Shown: positions 1-8,735, counted from the stretch's first letter. The stretch is DNA of 64,000 bases from Arthrobacter sp. 18067 (GCF_902706295.1 NZ_CACSJJ010000020.1:60113-124112), one strand, 5' to 3'. Notes: generated from the letters alone by a model not told the origin. Translations and numbers: made by a program.

Positions 1-1386
1 CTCTGCACTGGCCGGATCTGCGACGAGGTGGAAGGCAGCGGCCTCTGTGATGGTCACAGTGACGAAGTCGCCCGGGCGGGGAGTTTCTGCCCCGGCCGGC
101 ACGGAGAAGTGGACCAGTCGCTGGTCCTTGGACCGACCGGACAACCGATGGGTCTCCTCGGCTTTTCGACCCGATTGCGCGGTCACAAGGACTTCAACCG
201 TACGTCCCAGCTGCTTGGCGTTCTCCTCTGCTGCGATACGGTCCTGAAGCGCAGTCAACCGTTCGAAACGCTCCTGTACTACGGCCTTGGGGAGCTGCTC
301 AGGCAGGTCAGCGGCCGGCGTTCCGGGACGTTTGGAGTACTGGAAGGTGAAGGCGGAGGCGAAGCGGGACTTCTCCACAACATCAAGGGTCGCTTGGAAA
401 TCCTCCTCGGTTTCCCCGGGAAACCCCACAATGATGTCCGTGGTGATGGCTGCGTTCGGAATCCGCTCACGGACCTTGTCCAGGATCCCGAGGAACCGGC
501 TGGAGCGGTAAGAACGCCGCATGTCTTTGAGGACCTTGTCCGAACCGGATTGCAACGGCATGTGCAGCTGCGGCATCACGTTGGATGTCTCGGCCATGGC
601 ATCGATAACGTCGTCGGTGAAAGCGGCCGGGTGCGGGCTGGTGAAGCGGACGCGCTCCAGACCTTCGATTTCACCGCAGGCACGAAGGAGCTTGGAGAAT
701 GCCAGTCGGTCTCCGAATTCCACTCCATAGGAGTTCACGTTCTGGCCCAGCAGGGTCACTTCCACCGCTCCGTCGTCCACGAGCGCCTGGATCTCGGCAA
801 GGATCTCCCCTGGGCGACGGTCCTTTTCCTTGCCGCGGAGAGAGGGCACGATGCAGAACGTGCAGGTGTTGTTGCAGCCCACGGAGATGGAAACCCACCC
901 CGAGTAAACGGAGTCGCGCTTGGTGGGAAGTGTTGAGGGGAAGACATCCAGCGATTCGAGGATCTCAAGTTGTGCCTCGTTGTTGTGGCGGGCACGCTTC
1001 AACAGGGCGGGCAGCGCGCCGACGTTGTGGGTGCCGAACACGGCGTCAACCCACGGCGCCTTTTTGACTATGGTTTCCCTGTCCTTTTGGGCCAGGCAAC
1101 CACCGACAGCGATCTGCATGCCTGGGTTTGCCGCCTTGACCTGCCTGAGCTGGCCGAGGTTTCCGTAGAGTTTGTTATCCGCGTTTTCCCGAACAGCGCA
1201 GGTGTTGAAAACCACCACGTCGGCGAGCTCACCCTCGGCGGGCACGTAGCCCGCGTCCTCCAGGAGTCCGGCCATGCGCTCTGAATCATGGACATTCATT
1301 TGGCAGCCGAAAGTACGGACCTGATAGGTCCTGGGCTCAGCCGAAGGAGTGGTGGCAGCTGTTGGGGAGGGAATGGTCAAACTCAC
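1..1386 (-). CDS. miaB: tRNA-2-methylthio-N6-dimethylallyladenosine synthase MiaB (3' end cut by window)
   Basis: Radical-SAM methylthiotransferase that adds the 2-methylthio group to i6A37 of tRNAs. The reading frame is open through the window edge; about 462 codons are present and the last part of the C-terminal TRAM region is missing. Visible are the N-terminal [4Fe-4S] cysteines (TFGCQMN near residues 25-31, then NTCAVREN and GGCLAQKD). The radical-SAM triad is GCNNTCTFC, with cysteines near 170, 174 and 177. The GTG start overlaps the recX stop by one base (TAGTG), so it is probably translationally coupled to recX. The gene order recA-recX-miaB is the usual one in Actinobacteria. Identification is firm. 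Confidence 0.95.
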   Translation of the reverse strand, partial: MSLTIPSPTAATTPSAEPRTYQVRTFGCQMNVHDSERMAGLLEDAGYVPAEGELADVVVFNTCAVRENADNKLYGNLGQLRQVKAANPGMQIAVGGCLAQKDRETIVKKAPWVDAVFGTHNVGALPALLKRARHNNEAQLEILESLDVFPSTLPTKRDSVYSGWVSISVGCNNTCTFCIVPSLRGKEKDRRPGEILAEIQALVDDGAVEVTLLGQNVNSYGVEFGDRLAFSKLLRACGEIEGLERVRFTSPHPAAFTDDVIDAMAETSNVMPQLHMPLQSGSDKVLKDMRRSYRSSRFLGILDKVRERIPNAAITTDIIVGFPGETEEDFQATLDVVEKSRFASAFTFQYSKRPGTPAADLPEQLPKAVVQERFERLTALQDRIAAEENAKQLGRTVEVLVTAQSGRKAEETHRLSGRSKDQRLVHFSVPAGAETPRPGDFVTVTITEAAAFHLVADPASAE

Positions 1387-1928
1387 TACTCAAGGGTACC
1401 GGCTTCTGCCAGCACCTCACCGACGATCCTGAAGGCAACGGACGGGGCATAGCCCTTGCGGGCCAGCATGGATGCCAGCCGGCGCGTGTATTTGTCCCGC
1501 TCCGCGCGATCCGTCAAGTCGACCCCCGGCCGCAACTTACGTTCAACAAGCTCCCGTGCGGCCAGTTCCTCGTCCTGATCGCTGAGCTGCGACAGGGCTT
1601 CTTCGGCTGCATCCAGTTCGATGCCCTTGTCAGCCAACTCGCGACGAAGTGCGCCCTTGGCGAGCTTCTTGCTTTGCGAGCGGCTGCGGACCCACATCCT
1701 GGCGAACTCTGCATCATCGATCAGCTGGACCTCTTCGAACCGGTCCAGGACTGCTTCGGCCACATGTTCGGGAACATTCCGTTCCGCGAGCTTGCGGGAG
1801 AGCTGCAGCCGACTCCGCGGCGCCATCGTCAATTGCCTCAGGACGATGGCACGCGCCACGGATTCGGGATCAGGCTCGGGATCGGCGGATACGGACGAAT
1901 CCGGATCCGGCCCTCTCCTAACCGTCAA
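1386..1928 (-). CDS. recX: RecA regulatory protein RecX
   Basis: 180-residue small, charged, helical protein that binds RecA and limits its filament. Typical RecX features are the repeated three-helix modules (for example LTMAPRSRLQLSRKLAERN near 34-52 and the later YTRRLASMLARKGY near 148-161). It overlaps the 3' end of recA by 11 bases and is followed at once by miaB, so the three genes are co-transcribed. The start read here is TTG behind a GAAGG stretch that lies inside recA. No ATG or GTG fits better, so the exact N-terminus is uncertain. Expression should follow recA and rise on DNA damage. Confidence 0.92.
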   Translation of the reverse strand: MTVRRGPDPDSSVSADPEPDPESVARAIVLRQLTMAPRSRLQLSRKLAERNVPEHVAEAVLDRFEEVQLIDDAEFARMWVRSRSQSKKLAKGALRRELADKGIELDAAEEALSQLSDQDEELAARELVERKLRPGVDLTDRAERDKYTRRLASMLARKGYAPSVAFRIVGEVLAEAGTLE

Positions 1929-2958
1929 CGGCCTTCAGCTTTGGGGAGTCTTCCTCCGGCTTGACACCAACGCCAAGCTTTTCCTTGATCAGGCGCTCCA
2001 ACTCCTGGGCCAGCTCAGGGTTGTCCCGCAGGAACCGCCGTGAGTTCTCCATGCCTTGGCCCAGCTGATCGCCGTCGTACGTGAACCACGAACCGGACTT
2101 CTTGATGATGCCGTGCTCAACACCCATGTCAATGATGCCGCCCTCACGGGAGATGCCCTGGCCATAGATGATGTCGAACTCGGCGATTTTGAACGGCGGA
2201 GCCATTTTGTTTTTGACGATCTTTGCCTTGGTGCGGTTACCGACGGAATCCGCACCTTCCTTCAGTGTCTGGATTCGGCGAACGTCGATGCGCACGGAGG
2301 CGTAGAACTTCAGCGCCTTACCACCGGTGGTGGTTTCCGGGGATCCGAAGAAGACACCGATCTTTTCACGCAACTGGTTGATAAAGATTGCGGTGGTCTT
2401 GGTCTGGCTCAGGCGTCCCGTGATCTTACGCAAGGCCTGGCTCATGAGGCGGGCCTGGAGACCAACGTGGGAGTCGCCCATTTCGCCTTCGATTTCGGCG
2501 CGGGGAACCAACGCTGCCACGGAGTCAATGACCACGATGTCCAGCGAGCCTGAGCCCACCAGCATGTCCATGATTTCCAGCGCCTGCTCACCGGTATCCG
2601 GCTGGGAGACCAGGAGTGCGTCCGTGTCCACGCCAAGCTTGGCAGCGTAGTCCGGGTCCAGGGCGTGCTCAGCGTCAATGAAGGCCGCGATGCCACCGGC
2701 GCGCTGGGCGCTGGCAACGGCGTGCAGCGCAACGGTCGTTTTACCCGAGGATTCCGGGCCGTAGATTTCCACCACGCGGCCACGGGGCAGGCCACCTATG
2801 CCGAGGGCGATATCCAGCGCAATGGAGCCGGTAGGGATAACCTCGATGGGAGCCCGGGTGTCATCACCCAGGCGCATGATGGAGCCTTTACCGAACTGCT
2901 TGTCGATCTGGGCAAGCGCTGCTTCGAGCGCCTTTTCACGATCCGGGGTTGCCGCCAT
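1918..2958 (-). CDS. recA: Recombinase RecA
   Basis: 346 residues, the normal RecA length without intein. It forms ATP-dependent filaments on single-stranded DNA, drives strand exchange and triggers LexA self-cleavage. The Walker A motif is GPESSGKT at 67-74. The MAW region, the L2-type FFGSPETTTGG loop and a C-terminal acidic tail (PEEDSPKLKAVDG) are present. The ATG is preceded by GAGGTG. The roughly 250-base upstream region carries two DNA-damage control elements listed separately: a RecA-NDp/PafBC-like promoter and a LexA box. recX and miaB follow in the same operon. Confidence 0.99.
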   Translation of the reverse strand: MAATPDREKALEAALAQIDKQFGKGSIMRLGDDTRAPIEVIPTGSIALDIALGIGGLPRGRVVEIYGPESSGKTTVALHAVASAQRAGGIAAFIDAEHALDPDYAAKLGVDTDALLVSQPDTGEQALEIMDMLVGSGSLDIVVIDSVAALVPRAEIEGEMGDSHVGLQARLMSQALRKITGRLSQTKTTAIFINQLREKIGVFFGSPETTTGGKALKFYASVRIDVRRIQTLKEGADSVGNRTKAKIVKNKMAPPFKIAEFDIIYGQGISREGGIIDMGVEHGIIKKSGSWFTYDGDQLGQGMENSRRFLRDNPELAQELERLIKEKLGVGVKPEEDSPKLKAVDG

Positions 2959-3023
2959 GGTTCACACCTCTGATGCTTTCTCGCTGTGGAGTGGCCCGAG
3001 GGGCCGCTTTCCTGTCATGTCAG

Positions 3024-3046
3024 ACGCTATTACGCTGCCCTGACAT
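3024..3046 (-). promoter_or_regulatory. RecA-NDp (PafBC-type) promoter upstream of recA
   Basis: Read on the minus strand: ATGTCAGGG, eight bases, then TAGCGT. This matches the mycobacterial LexA-independent DNA-damage promoter pattern (TTGTCRGTG-N8-TANNNT) at seven of nine positions of the upstream element, with the exact spacing and a good -10. There is no separate -35 box, as expected for that promoter class. It would place the start of transcription about 60 bases before the recA ATG. Activation by a PafBC-like activator is inferred. Confidence 0.6.
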
Positions 3047-3148
3047 TTTTATGAGCCGAATCCGGCTATGTGGACAACCGGGCAATCCGGATGCTCGGAA
3101 ATGCGGCCTTCGGGATCAATTTTCCTCTCACAGGAGCATATCCCCATC

Positions 3149-3162
3149 CGAACAGATATTCG
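3149..3162. promoter_or_regulatory. LexA (SOS) box upstream of recA
   Basis: CGAACAGATATTCG matches the actinobacterial SOS box CGAAC-N4-GTTCG with one mismatch (A for G). It lies between DUF3046 and recA, about 190 bases before the recA start. This is consistent with a distal, LexA-repressed recA promoter. Confidence 0.7.
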
Positions 3163-3206
3163 AACAATGGCCCGGGCGTGTCCCCGCCGGGGCGGCAGTT
3201 CAGCCC

Positions 3207-3431
3207 TCAGCTGGAGGCCGGTTTAACGTCCCGACCCAGCCTGCGTTCAGCCGGAACATCCTGGACTTCGCACACGGCCAACCACACCTCGCGGGGGTGG
3301 TATCCGGAGGCCAGGGCCTCTACGGCAGTCCGCCCGCCTACGCCTGCGAGTACCAGGGAGCCGGCGAGGACCCGGGAATAGCCGGCCCCGAATTCATCGT
3401 CCATCAATCGCCAAAAGTCACTTGCCCTCAC
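3207..3431 (-). CDS. DUF3046 family protein
   Basis: 74-residue acidic small protein starting MRASDFWRLMDDEFG and ending in a polar tail. DUF3046 proteins are small, of unknown function, and are found just upstream of recA in many Actinobacteria, which is exactly the position here. The start is a GTG. The gene is divergent from the MarR gene, sharing a roughly 40-base promoter region. No catalytic motif is visible. Family assignment comes from the N-terminal pattern, the length and the location. Confidence 0.82.
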   Translation of the reverse strand: MRASDFWRLMDDEFGAGYSRVLAGSLVLAGVGGRTAVEALASGYHPREVWLAVCEVQDVPAERRLGRDVKPASS

Positions 3432-3459
3432 GGATAGAGTCTCTCACGGAGCCGGACTC

Positions 3460-3465
3460 TAGAAT
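3460..3465 (+). promoter_or_regulatory. -10 box of the MarR gene (leaderless)
   Basis: TAGAAT stands seven bases before the ATG at 3473, and no Shine-Dalgarno sequence is visible. This is the layout of a leaderless transcript and supports 3473 over the longer reading-frame start at 3422. Confidence 0.5.
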
Positions 3466-3472
3466 GGTTGCC

Positions 3473-4012
3473 ATGAGCAATCCTCTCCCGAGCACGCCCG
3501 GTCAGGCCGTGCCAGGCGACGCCGTGGACGACGCCCTCCAGCAGGTGGAACACCAGCTGAGCCTGCTCTGGCGTCGCGCCCGATCGATCTCGCATCAATT
3601 GTCACGCCAGGTCCATCCCGACATGGAACCGGCCGCCTACGGGCTGCTTACCGTCATCCGACGGGAAGGTCCGATCCGGTTGACGGACCTCGCCACCTGC
3701 ATCGGCGTGGGCAAGCCGTCCGTGAGCCGCCAGATCGCCTTTCTTGAAAGCATTGGCCTCGTGTACAAGGAAGCCGATCCGCAGGACGGCAGGGCGCAAT
3801 CCATCCGCCTGACGGATAAGGGCGAGGAAAAGATGCACCAGGTCCAGGACGCCCGCCGGCAGGTGTTCCGCGAACGCCTGGGCGAATGGCCACTGGAGGA
3901 CGTCCAGACGCTCGCCGATTACATGGGCCGGCTCAACGCCATCTATGGCGACGGCGTGCTCAACGTGAAGGAACCAGGAATCGACGCCGAGGACAAGCCC
4001 GCGGGAGTTTGA
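3473..4012 (+). CDS. MarR-family transcriptional regulator
   Basis: About 179 residues from the chosen ATG. The central winged helix-turn-helix (PIRLTDLATCIGVGKPSVSRQ) and the wing with ADPQDGRAQSIRLTDKG are classic MarR features. The dimerisation helices at both ends are also present. The family usually represses its own or neighbouring efflux or stress genes in response to small aromatic ligands. No obvious target is adjacent: clgR lies convergent downstream and DUF3046 divergent upstream. The ligand and regulon cannot be read from the sequence. Confidence 0.9.
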   Translation: MSNPLPSTPGQAVPGDAVDDALQQVEHQLSLLWRRARSISHQLSRQVHPDMEPAAYGLLTVIRREGPIRLTDLATCIGVGKPSVSRQIAFLESIGLVYKEADPQDGRAQSIRLTDKGEEKMHQVQDARRQVFRERLGEWPLEDVQTLADYMGRLNAIYGDGVLNVKEPGIDAEDKPAGV

Positions 4013-4054
4013 GCGGCATCCTGCAGCAACCGGGATCCCGCAAACTCAACGAGA

Positions 4055-4083
4055 AAGGTCCCCAGCCAATGGCTGGGGACCTT
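4055..4083. terminator. Bidirectional terminator between MarR gene and clgR
   Basis: Perfect 13-bp inverted repeat AAGGTCCCCAGCC / GGCTGGGGACCTT with an AAT loop. It lies between two convergent genes, so it can stop transcription from both sides. There is no strong T-tract. Confidence 0.75.
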
Positions 4084-4105
4084 CGTCATGACTCTGGTGG
4101 AACGG

Positions 4106-4447
4106 CTACCGGGCGCCGGAGAGCATTCCCTGCGGGAAGTCGTCCGTAAGGTCCATATCGCGACCGTAACGCTGGGAGAATTCCTGGGGAACGGTATCCG
4201 GTACGGCCACGCCTTCGGCAACGGCCACGCGGTCGCTGACTTCGCGGAGCATGTGGGACAACGGAACATCCAGGGCTGTGCAGATAGAGGACAGGAGCTC
4301 GGAAGAAGCCTCCTTCTGGCCGCGTTCAACTTCACTCAAGTATCCAAGTGAGACGCGGGCGCTGTGCGAGACCTCGCGGAGGGTACGGCCCTGACGCTGG
4401 CGGACATCGCGCAGTACATCACCGATCTCGTGGCGTAGTACAACCAT
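4106..4447 (-). CDS. clgR: XRE-family regulator ClgR
   Basis: 113-residue Cro/CI-type regulator. The segment from MVVLRHEIGDVLR through GRTLREVSHSARVSLGYLSE into VERGQKEASSELLSS is the highly conserved ClgR helix-turn-helix. In Streptomyces, Corynebacterium and Mycobacterium, ClgR activates clpP/clpC and other proteostasis genes. The reading frame extends upstream to 4645. I place the start at 4447 because AGAAGGAG stands six bases before that ATG and the homologues start there. It sits downstream of cinA and pgsA, as in mycobacteria. About 230 bases upstream are non-coding. Confidence 0.85.
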   Translation of the reverse strand: MVVLRHEIGDVLRDVRQRQGRTLREVSHSARVSLGYLSEVERGQKEASSELLSSICTALDVPLSHMLREVSDRVAVAEGVAVPDTVPQEFSQRYGRDMDLTDDFPQGMLSGAR

Positions 4448-4677
4448 TTTGCGCTCCTTCTGTTCGCTCTGTGCCTGATCAGCCAAGCCCACATCCTTCC
4501 AGCGGACAACGCCGTTCACGGACACGGGCTGCTTTACCATCTGTATCGCCTTGCTCCCTCGTTCATCCGGTTCGCTGGCTGGCGGACCGGGTTGGTTTCT
4601 ACATCCTAGGCGCCCCGGCTCTTCCGAAGCGACACAATGACACAACTATTGGCAATCAGTTTTTGTTCCCGGTTGCT

Positions 4678-5190
4678 TTACGCACGGTAACCAACGTCGG
4701 CCAGCACGGCAAGAAGACGCGCCAAAGCGGCCTCGCAGGCCTGCCCACGGATGGATTGCCGGTCCCCGGAAAAACTGTATTCGAAGGCTTCGGTTCCAGA
4801 GTCCGTAGCGATCCCAATAAAGACTGTTCCTACTGCTTTGCCATCGTGGGGTTCCGGACCTGCGACTCCGGTGGTGGAAATCCCGACGTTGGCAGCGCAG
4901 GCCCGCCTGGCACCCTCGGCCATGGCCTCCGCAACGCCGGGGTCAACAGAACCGACGGAAGCCAGCAACCCTTCCGGAACACCCAGGACGCCGGCCTTAA
5001 CGGAATTTTGATAGGCAACAACGCCGCCCTGAAGCATCCCTGAAGCGCCCGGCGTGTTGGCCAGAGTCGCAGCTACCATTCCAGCGGTCAGCGACTCTGC
5101 CGTGGCCACCGTCAGGTTCTTCGCGATCGCAGCGGCAACCACCGCCGTCGAGGTCTCTGCTGCGGCGATGGCGGCGTCACCGGACGTCAC
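4678..5190 (-). CDS. CinA C-terminal domain protein (nicotinamide-nucleotide amidase, PncC-like)
   Basis: 170 residues comprising only the CinA C-terminal amidase domain, without the N-terminal MoaB-like domain of full CinA. The signatures are VATAESLTAGMVAATLANTPGAS (AESLTGG-like nucleophile region), VVAYQNSVKAGVLGV and STTGVAGPEPHDGKAVGTVFIG. Such proteins deamidate nicotinamide mononucleotide to nicotinate mononucleotide for NAD recycling. The GTG start overlaps the pgsA stop by four bases (GTGA), so the two are coupled. The longer upstream frame inside pgsA is not needed. Confidence 0.9.
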   Translation of the reverse strand: MTSGDAAIAAAETSTAVVAAAIAKNLTVATAESLTAGMVAATLANTPGASGMLQGGVVAYQNSVKAGVLGVPEGLLASVGSVDPGVAEAMAEGARRACAANVGISTTGVAGPEPHDGKAVGTVFIGIATDSGTEAFEYSFSGDRQSIRGQACEAALARLLAVLADVGYRA

Positions 5191-5789
5191 GCGCGACGTC
5201 CCGCTGCGCGGAGCTTGAGTGCCTGGATGACGTATTCGACACCGGTCCACAGTGTGATGCCAAGTGCCAGCATCATGACCCAGAAGGCGACGTCACCAAG
5301 CCAGGGGGCGATCGCCTTCAGCGGAAGGATGTACAGGAAAATTGCCACGGTCTGGACCACGGTCTTCAGCTTCCCACCACGGGAGGCCGGCATGACGCCG
5401 TACCGGATGACAACGAACCGAAGGGCGGTAATCCCCCACTCGCGCACCAGGATGAGGATGGTCACCCACCAGGGCAACTCCCCCAGGATGGACAAAAGTA
5501 CCAGCGCGGAGCCAATGAGCAGCTTGTCTGCTATGGGATCGGCGATTTTGCCGAAGTTTGTGATGAGGCCACGTGCCCTGGCGATGTCGCCGTCGAGCTT
5601 GTCCGTGTAGATGGCTACTGCGAAGGCCACCACGGCGGCCCAGCGCCAGAGCCCGTACTCGCCGTTGTCGGCCAGCAGGAACCAGACGAAAAAGGGAACC
5701 AGGACGATACGGAGCATCGTGAGGATGTTGGGCAGGTTCCAGACATCGGAGCTGCTGGAAGTCGCGTTATCACCCTCGGCTGTAGTCAC
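5187..5789 (-). CDS. pgsA: CDP-diacylglycerol-glycerol-3-phosphate 3-phosphatidyltransferase
   Basis: 200-residue integral membrane enzyme making phosphatidylglycerophosphate. The CDP-alcohol phosphatidyltransferase signature D-x2-DG-x2-AR-x8-G-x3-D-x3-D is complete (TDKLDGDIARARG ... FGKIADPIADK). Several hydrophobic segments follow. The GTG start lies six bases behind TAGCCT on the minus strand, suggesting a leaderless start. It overlaps cinA by four bases. The paralogue question (pgsA versus other CDP-alcohol transferases) rests on the position between ftsK and cinA, where pgsA is usual. Confidence 0.93.
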   Translation of the reverse strand: MTTAEGDNATSSSSDVWNLPNILTMLRIVLVPFFVWFLLADNGEYGLWRWAAVVAFAVAIYTDKLDGDIARARGLITNFGKIADPIADKLLIGSALVLLSILGELPWWVTILILVREWGITALRFVVIRYGVMPASRGGKLKTVVQTVAIFLYILPLKAIAPWLGDVAFWVMMLALGITLWTGVEYVIQALKLRAAGRRA

Positions 5790-5795
5790 TCCTCT

Positions 5796-5801
5796 AGGCT
5801 A
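5796..5801 (-). promoter_or_regulatory. -10 box of pgsA (leaderless)
   Basis: TAGCCT on the minus strand, six bases (agagga) before the GTG of pgsA. The same bases could act as a weak ribosome binding site, so this is a proposal. Confidence 0.4.
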
Positions 5802-5829
5802 CCGTCTTTGGGGCGTCCGCCTTTGGAAG

Positions 5830-8718
5830 CTACCGTCCTGTGAGCGACCAGGCGTCTTCGCCGCCTTCATCGTCGTCATCGGGGCCGTCAGCGCCGTCGT
5901 AGTACTCAATTGCCTGCGTCCGGTTGTCCAGGTCCGCCTGCACCAAATCCTCGGCATAACCGCCGACGGCGATGTTCGAGTTCGCGTTGTCGCTCAAGGC
6001 CGCTGTGTGGGCGTCAGGGGCAGCGGGTGACTCCTGGCCCTTCATCGCCGCAAGAACGGCCGCGAGGTCGTCGGGCTTGACCAGCACGTCGCGGGCCTTG
6101 GATCCCTCGGAAGGGCCCACGACGCCGCGGGATTCGAGGAGGTCCATGAGGCGTCCCGCCTTCGCGAAGCCCACACGGAGCTTGCGCTGGAGCATCGACG
6201 TTGATCCGAACTGCGTGGTGACCACGAGCTCGGTCGCCTGCAGCAGGACCTCAAGGTCGTCTCCGATGTCGTCGTCGATCTGCTTCTTCGGTGCTTCGGC
6301 AGCGACGTCGTCCCGGTAAACAGCCTGAAGCTGTCCCTTGACGTGTTCCACCACTTTGTGGATCTCGGATTCCGTGACCCAGGCACCCTGGACACGCATG
6401 GCCTTCGAGGCACCCATCGGCAGGAACAACGCGTCACCCTGGCCGATGAGCTTCTCTGCGCCAGGCTGGTCCAACACAACACGGGAGTCCGTCACGGACG
6501 ACGTTGCAAACGCCATGCGGGAGGGAACGTTGGCCTTGATCAGGCCCGTGACAACGTCCACGGACGGGCGCTGGGTTGCCAGGACGAGGTGGATACCGGC
6601 GGCACGGGCAAGCTGGGTAATGCGGACGATCGAGTCTTCCACGTCGCGAGGGGCCACCATCATGAGGTCGGCGAGCTCGTCCACGATCACCAGCAGATAC
6701 GGGTAGGGCTTGATGATCCGCTTGGAGTCCACCGGCGGCACTACCTTGCCCGCACGGACTGCCTTGTTGAAATCGTCAATGTGCTTGTAACCGTAGTTGG
6801 CGAGGTCGTCGTAGCGGGCATCCATCTCGCGAACCACCCATTGCAACGCCTCCGCGGCCTTCTTGGGGTTGGTGATGATGGGCGTGATCAAGTGCGGGAC
6901 GCCCTCGTAGGCCGTGAGTTCCACGCGCTTGGGGTCCACCATGACCATGCGGACCTCGTCCGGGGTGGCGCGCATCAGGATGGAGGTAATCATGGAGTTC
7001 ACGAAGCTCGACTTACCAGCGCCCGTGGCGCCGGCCACGAGCAAGTGGGGCATCTTGGCAAGGTTGGCCACCACGTAGCCGCCCTCGACGTCCTTGCCGA
7101 CACCCATGACCATCGGGTGGTCGGTCCGGCGGGCATTCTGGCTACGCAGCACATCGCCCAAGGAGACCGTTTCGCGGTCCGTGTTGGGAATCTCGATGCC
7201 GATGGCGGACTTGCCGGGAATGGGGCTCAGGATACGGACATCACTCGAAGCGACAGCGTAGGAAATGTTCTTGGACAGAGCAGTGACACGCTCCACCTTG
7301 GTTCCCGGAGAGAGCTCGATCTCATAGCGGGTCACAGTAGGACCACGGCTGAAGCCAGTCACCGCAGCATCCACATTGAACTGCGTGAGGGTGTCCGTCA
7401 GGGCAGCGACGACGGCGTCATTCGCCTCCGTGCGCTCCTTCGGAATGGAGCCGGGCGTCAGGTAGTCCGAGGCCGGGAGGGTGTAAGTGACATCTCCGGC
7501 GAGTGACAGTTGCTCCGTGCGCTGCGGAATCGGCGCCTGCGGGAGGGGTGCGCCGGCAGGCTTCGCGGGGACCTGGGCGATAGTAGGCGCAGGTGTCGTC
7601 ATTTCCGGAGTGATGACCGGGATGGCTTCGGTGGGGTTGTCGATGCCGGGAGCAGCCCCAAGGCCTTGGGCTGCCTTGATCTTCCCGACGGCGATCTCCG
7701 CCTGGGTAGGGCGACGCACACCCGGCGGAACCCGTGGCGCCGACGTACCGGGATCTTCGTCGTCGTCGACTATTGCATGCTCGAAAGCTTCGTCGCCGAC
7801 ATAGCCTTCCAGGCCTGCTTCGGGTTCCTCGTCCTTGCCGAAGAGGCGCATGCGCTTCTTCTTCCTGGGCTTGGCAGTCCCGTCATTCTCGTAAAGGTAG
7901 CTGCGGTCGTGGGCGTCCTTGCCGGACTCGTCCATGAGGTCAACGCCCATGAGGTGCTCATAGGCGCCCCGGATCCGGGCGGGAATGGCGCCAAACGGGG
8001 TAGCAGTGACGATGAGGAAGGAGACAAATGCCAACAGGCTGTAGAGGACCACCGGAACAGCGACGTGGATTGCAGCCAAGGGCGCTGCGGCGAGGAAACC
8101 GAGCATGCCGCCGGCCCTGCGGAGGCCGTCGAATCCATCCGCCACTGTGGGCAAGCCACCAATGACATGGGCCAGGCCGGAACCGGCCAGGGTCATGATC
8201 ATGAAGCCGATGCCTACGCGGTTGTTTCCCCTGCCGTCCTGGGGCTTCCGGAACAAGCGGAAGGCGCAGACAAAAAGCATGAAGGGCAGAATCAGGGACA
8301 TCCAGCCAAACGTTCCGTTGACCACGCTGTAGACGACGTCAGGGAGCCAGCCCGTGAGGCCCCACCAGGCGAAGGTGGCGATGGCGATCCCAAGCACCAG
8401 ATTGAACAGGGCTGCGCCGTCCCGCCGATCCGCCGGGTCGAGGTCACTGACGTCGTAGCCAATGCGCCGCACCCCGGCACCGACCACGTGGCCTATGCCC
8501 TGCCAGAAACCCGAAAGCATGCGCAATGGCAGCGGAGCCTGGGGTTCGACGGCGGCTGCTTGCTTGGTGCGGGCAGTGCTGCCCCGACCGTTTTTGGCTG
8601 CGGCTGCGCTGGTTCTGGATGCGGCTGCGCTGGTTTTGGATGCAGCTCCGCCCCGGCCTGTGCCGCCGGATTTACTGCTGGAGCTGCCTCGTGGCGTGGA
8701 GGTAGTACGGGTCGCCAT
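5830..8718 (-). CDS. ftsK: DNA translocase FtsK
   Basis: About 962 residues. It pumps the chromosome terminus through the division septum. After a Ser/Ala/Lys-rich cytoplasmic start come four or five membrane segments (roughly 90-260), a variable linker, then the motor. Walker A is GATGAGKSS near 565 and Walker B is LLVIVDELADLM near 680. The C-terminal gamma winged helix is near 820-880 and the tail is acidic. The reading frame continues upstream to 8781, but a terminator hairpin lies there. TACCGT stands seven bases before the ATG at 8718, so 8718 is preferred. Confidence 0.96.
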   Translation of the reverse strand: MATRTTSTPRGSSSSKSGGTGRGGAASKTSAAASRTSAAAAKNGRGSTARTKQAAAVEPQAPLPLRMLSGFWQGIGHVVGAGVRRIGYDVSDLDPADRRDGAALFNLVLGIAIATFAWWGLTGWLPDVVYSVVNGTFGWMSLILPFMLFVCAFRLFRKPQDGRGNNRVGIGFMIMTLAGSGLAHVIGGLPTVADGFDGLRRAGGMLGFLAAAPLAAIHVAVPVVLYSLLAFVSFLIVTATPFGAIPARIRGAYEHLMGVDLMDESGKDAHDRSYLYENDGTAKPRKKKRMRLFGKDEEPEAGLEGYVGDEAFEHAIVDDDEDPGTSAPRVPPGVRRPTQAEIAVGKIKAAQGLGAAPGIDNPTEAIPVITPEMTTPAPTIAQVPAKPAGAPLPQAPIPQRTEQLSLAGDVTYTLPASDYLTPGSIPKERTEANDAVVAALTDTLTQFNVDAAVTGFSRGPTVTRYEIELSPGTKVERVTALSKNISYAVASSDVRILSPIPGKSAIGIEIPNTDRETVSLGDVLRSQNARRTDHPMVMGVGKDVEGGYVVANLAKMPHLLVAGATGAGKSSFVNSMITSILMRATPDEVRMVMVDPKRVELTAYEGVPHLITPIITNPKKAAEALQWVVREMDARYDDLANYGYKHIDDFNKAVRAGKVVPPVDSKRIIKPYPYLLVIVDELADLMMVAPRDVEDSIVRITQLARAAGIHLVLATQRPSVDVVTGLIKANVPSRMAFATSSVTDSRVVLDQPGAEKLIGQGDALFLPMGASKAMRVQGAWVTESEIHKVVEHVKGQLQAVYRDDVAAEAPKKQIDDDIGDDLEVLLQATELVVTTQFGSTSMLQRKLRVGFAKAGRLMDLLESRGVVGPSEGSKARDVLVKPDDLAAVLAAMKGQESPAAPDAHTAALSDNANSNIAVGGYAEDLVQADLDNRTQAIEYYDGADGPDDDDEGGEDAWSLTGR
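8599..8640. repeat. 21-base direct repeat in the ftsK N-terminus
   Basis: Two adjacent 21-base copies beginning TGCGGCTGCGCTGGTT and differing at one base. They encode a duplicated seven-residue unit (SKTSAAA / SRTSAAA) in the low-complexity N-terminal tail. The copy number may vary between strains. Confidence 0.7.
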
Positions 8719-8725
8719 ACGTGCC

Positions 8726-8731
8726 ACGGTA
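8726..8731 (-). promoter_or_regulatory. -10 box of ftsK (leaderless)
   Basis: TACCGT on the minus strand, seven bases before the ATG at 8718. It directly follows the rnj terminator, so ftsK has its own promoter. Confidence 0.45.
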
Positions 8732-8735
8732 CCGC

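Noticed and set aside
28..936. 302-codon plus-strand frame at the window start
   Set aside because: Antisense to miaB, whose iron-sulfur motifs are clear on the minus strand.
2949..3437. Plus-strand frames over the recA upstream region and DUF3046
   Set aside because: They cover the recA promoter elements and the DUF3046 gene; composition not protein-like.
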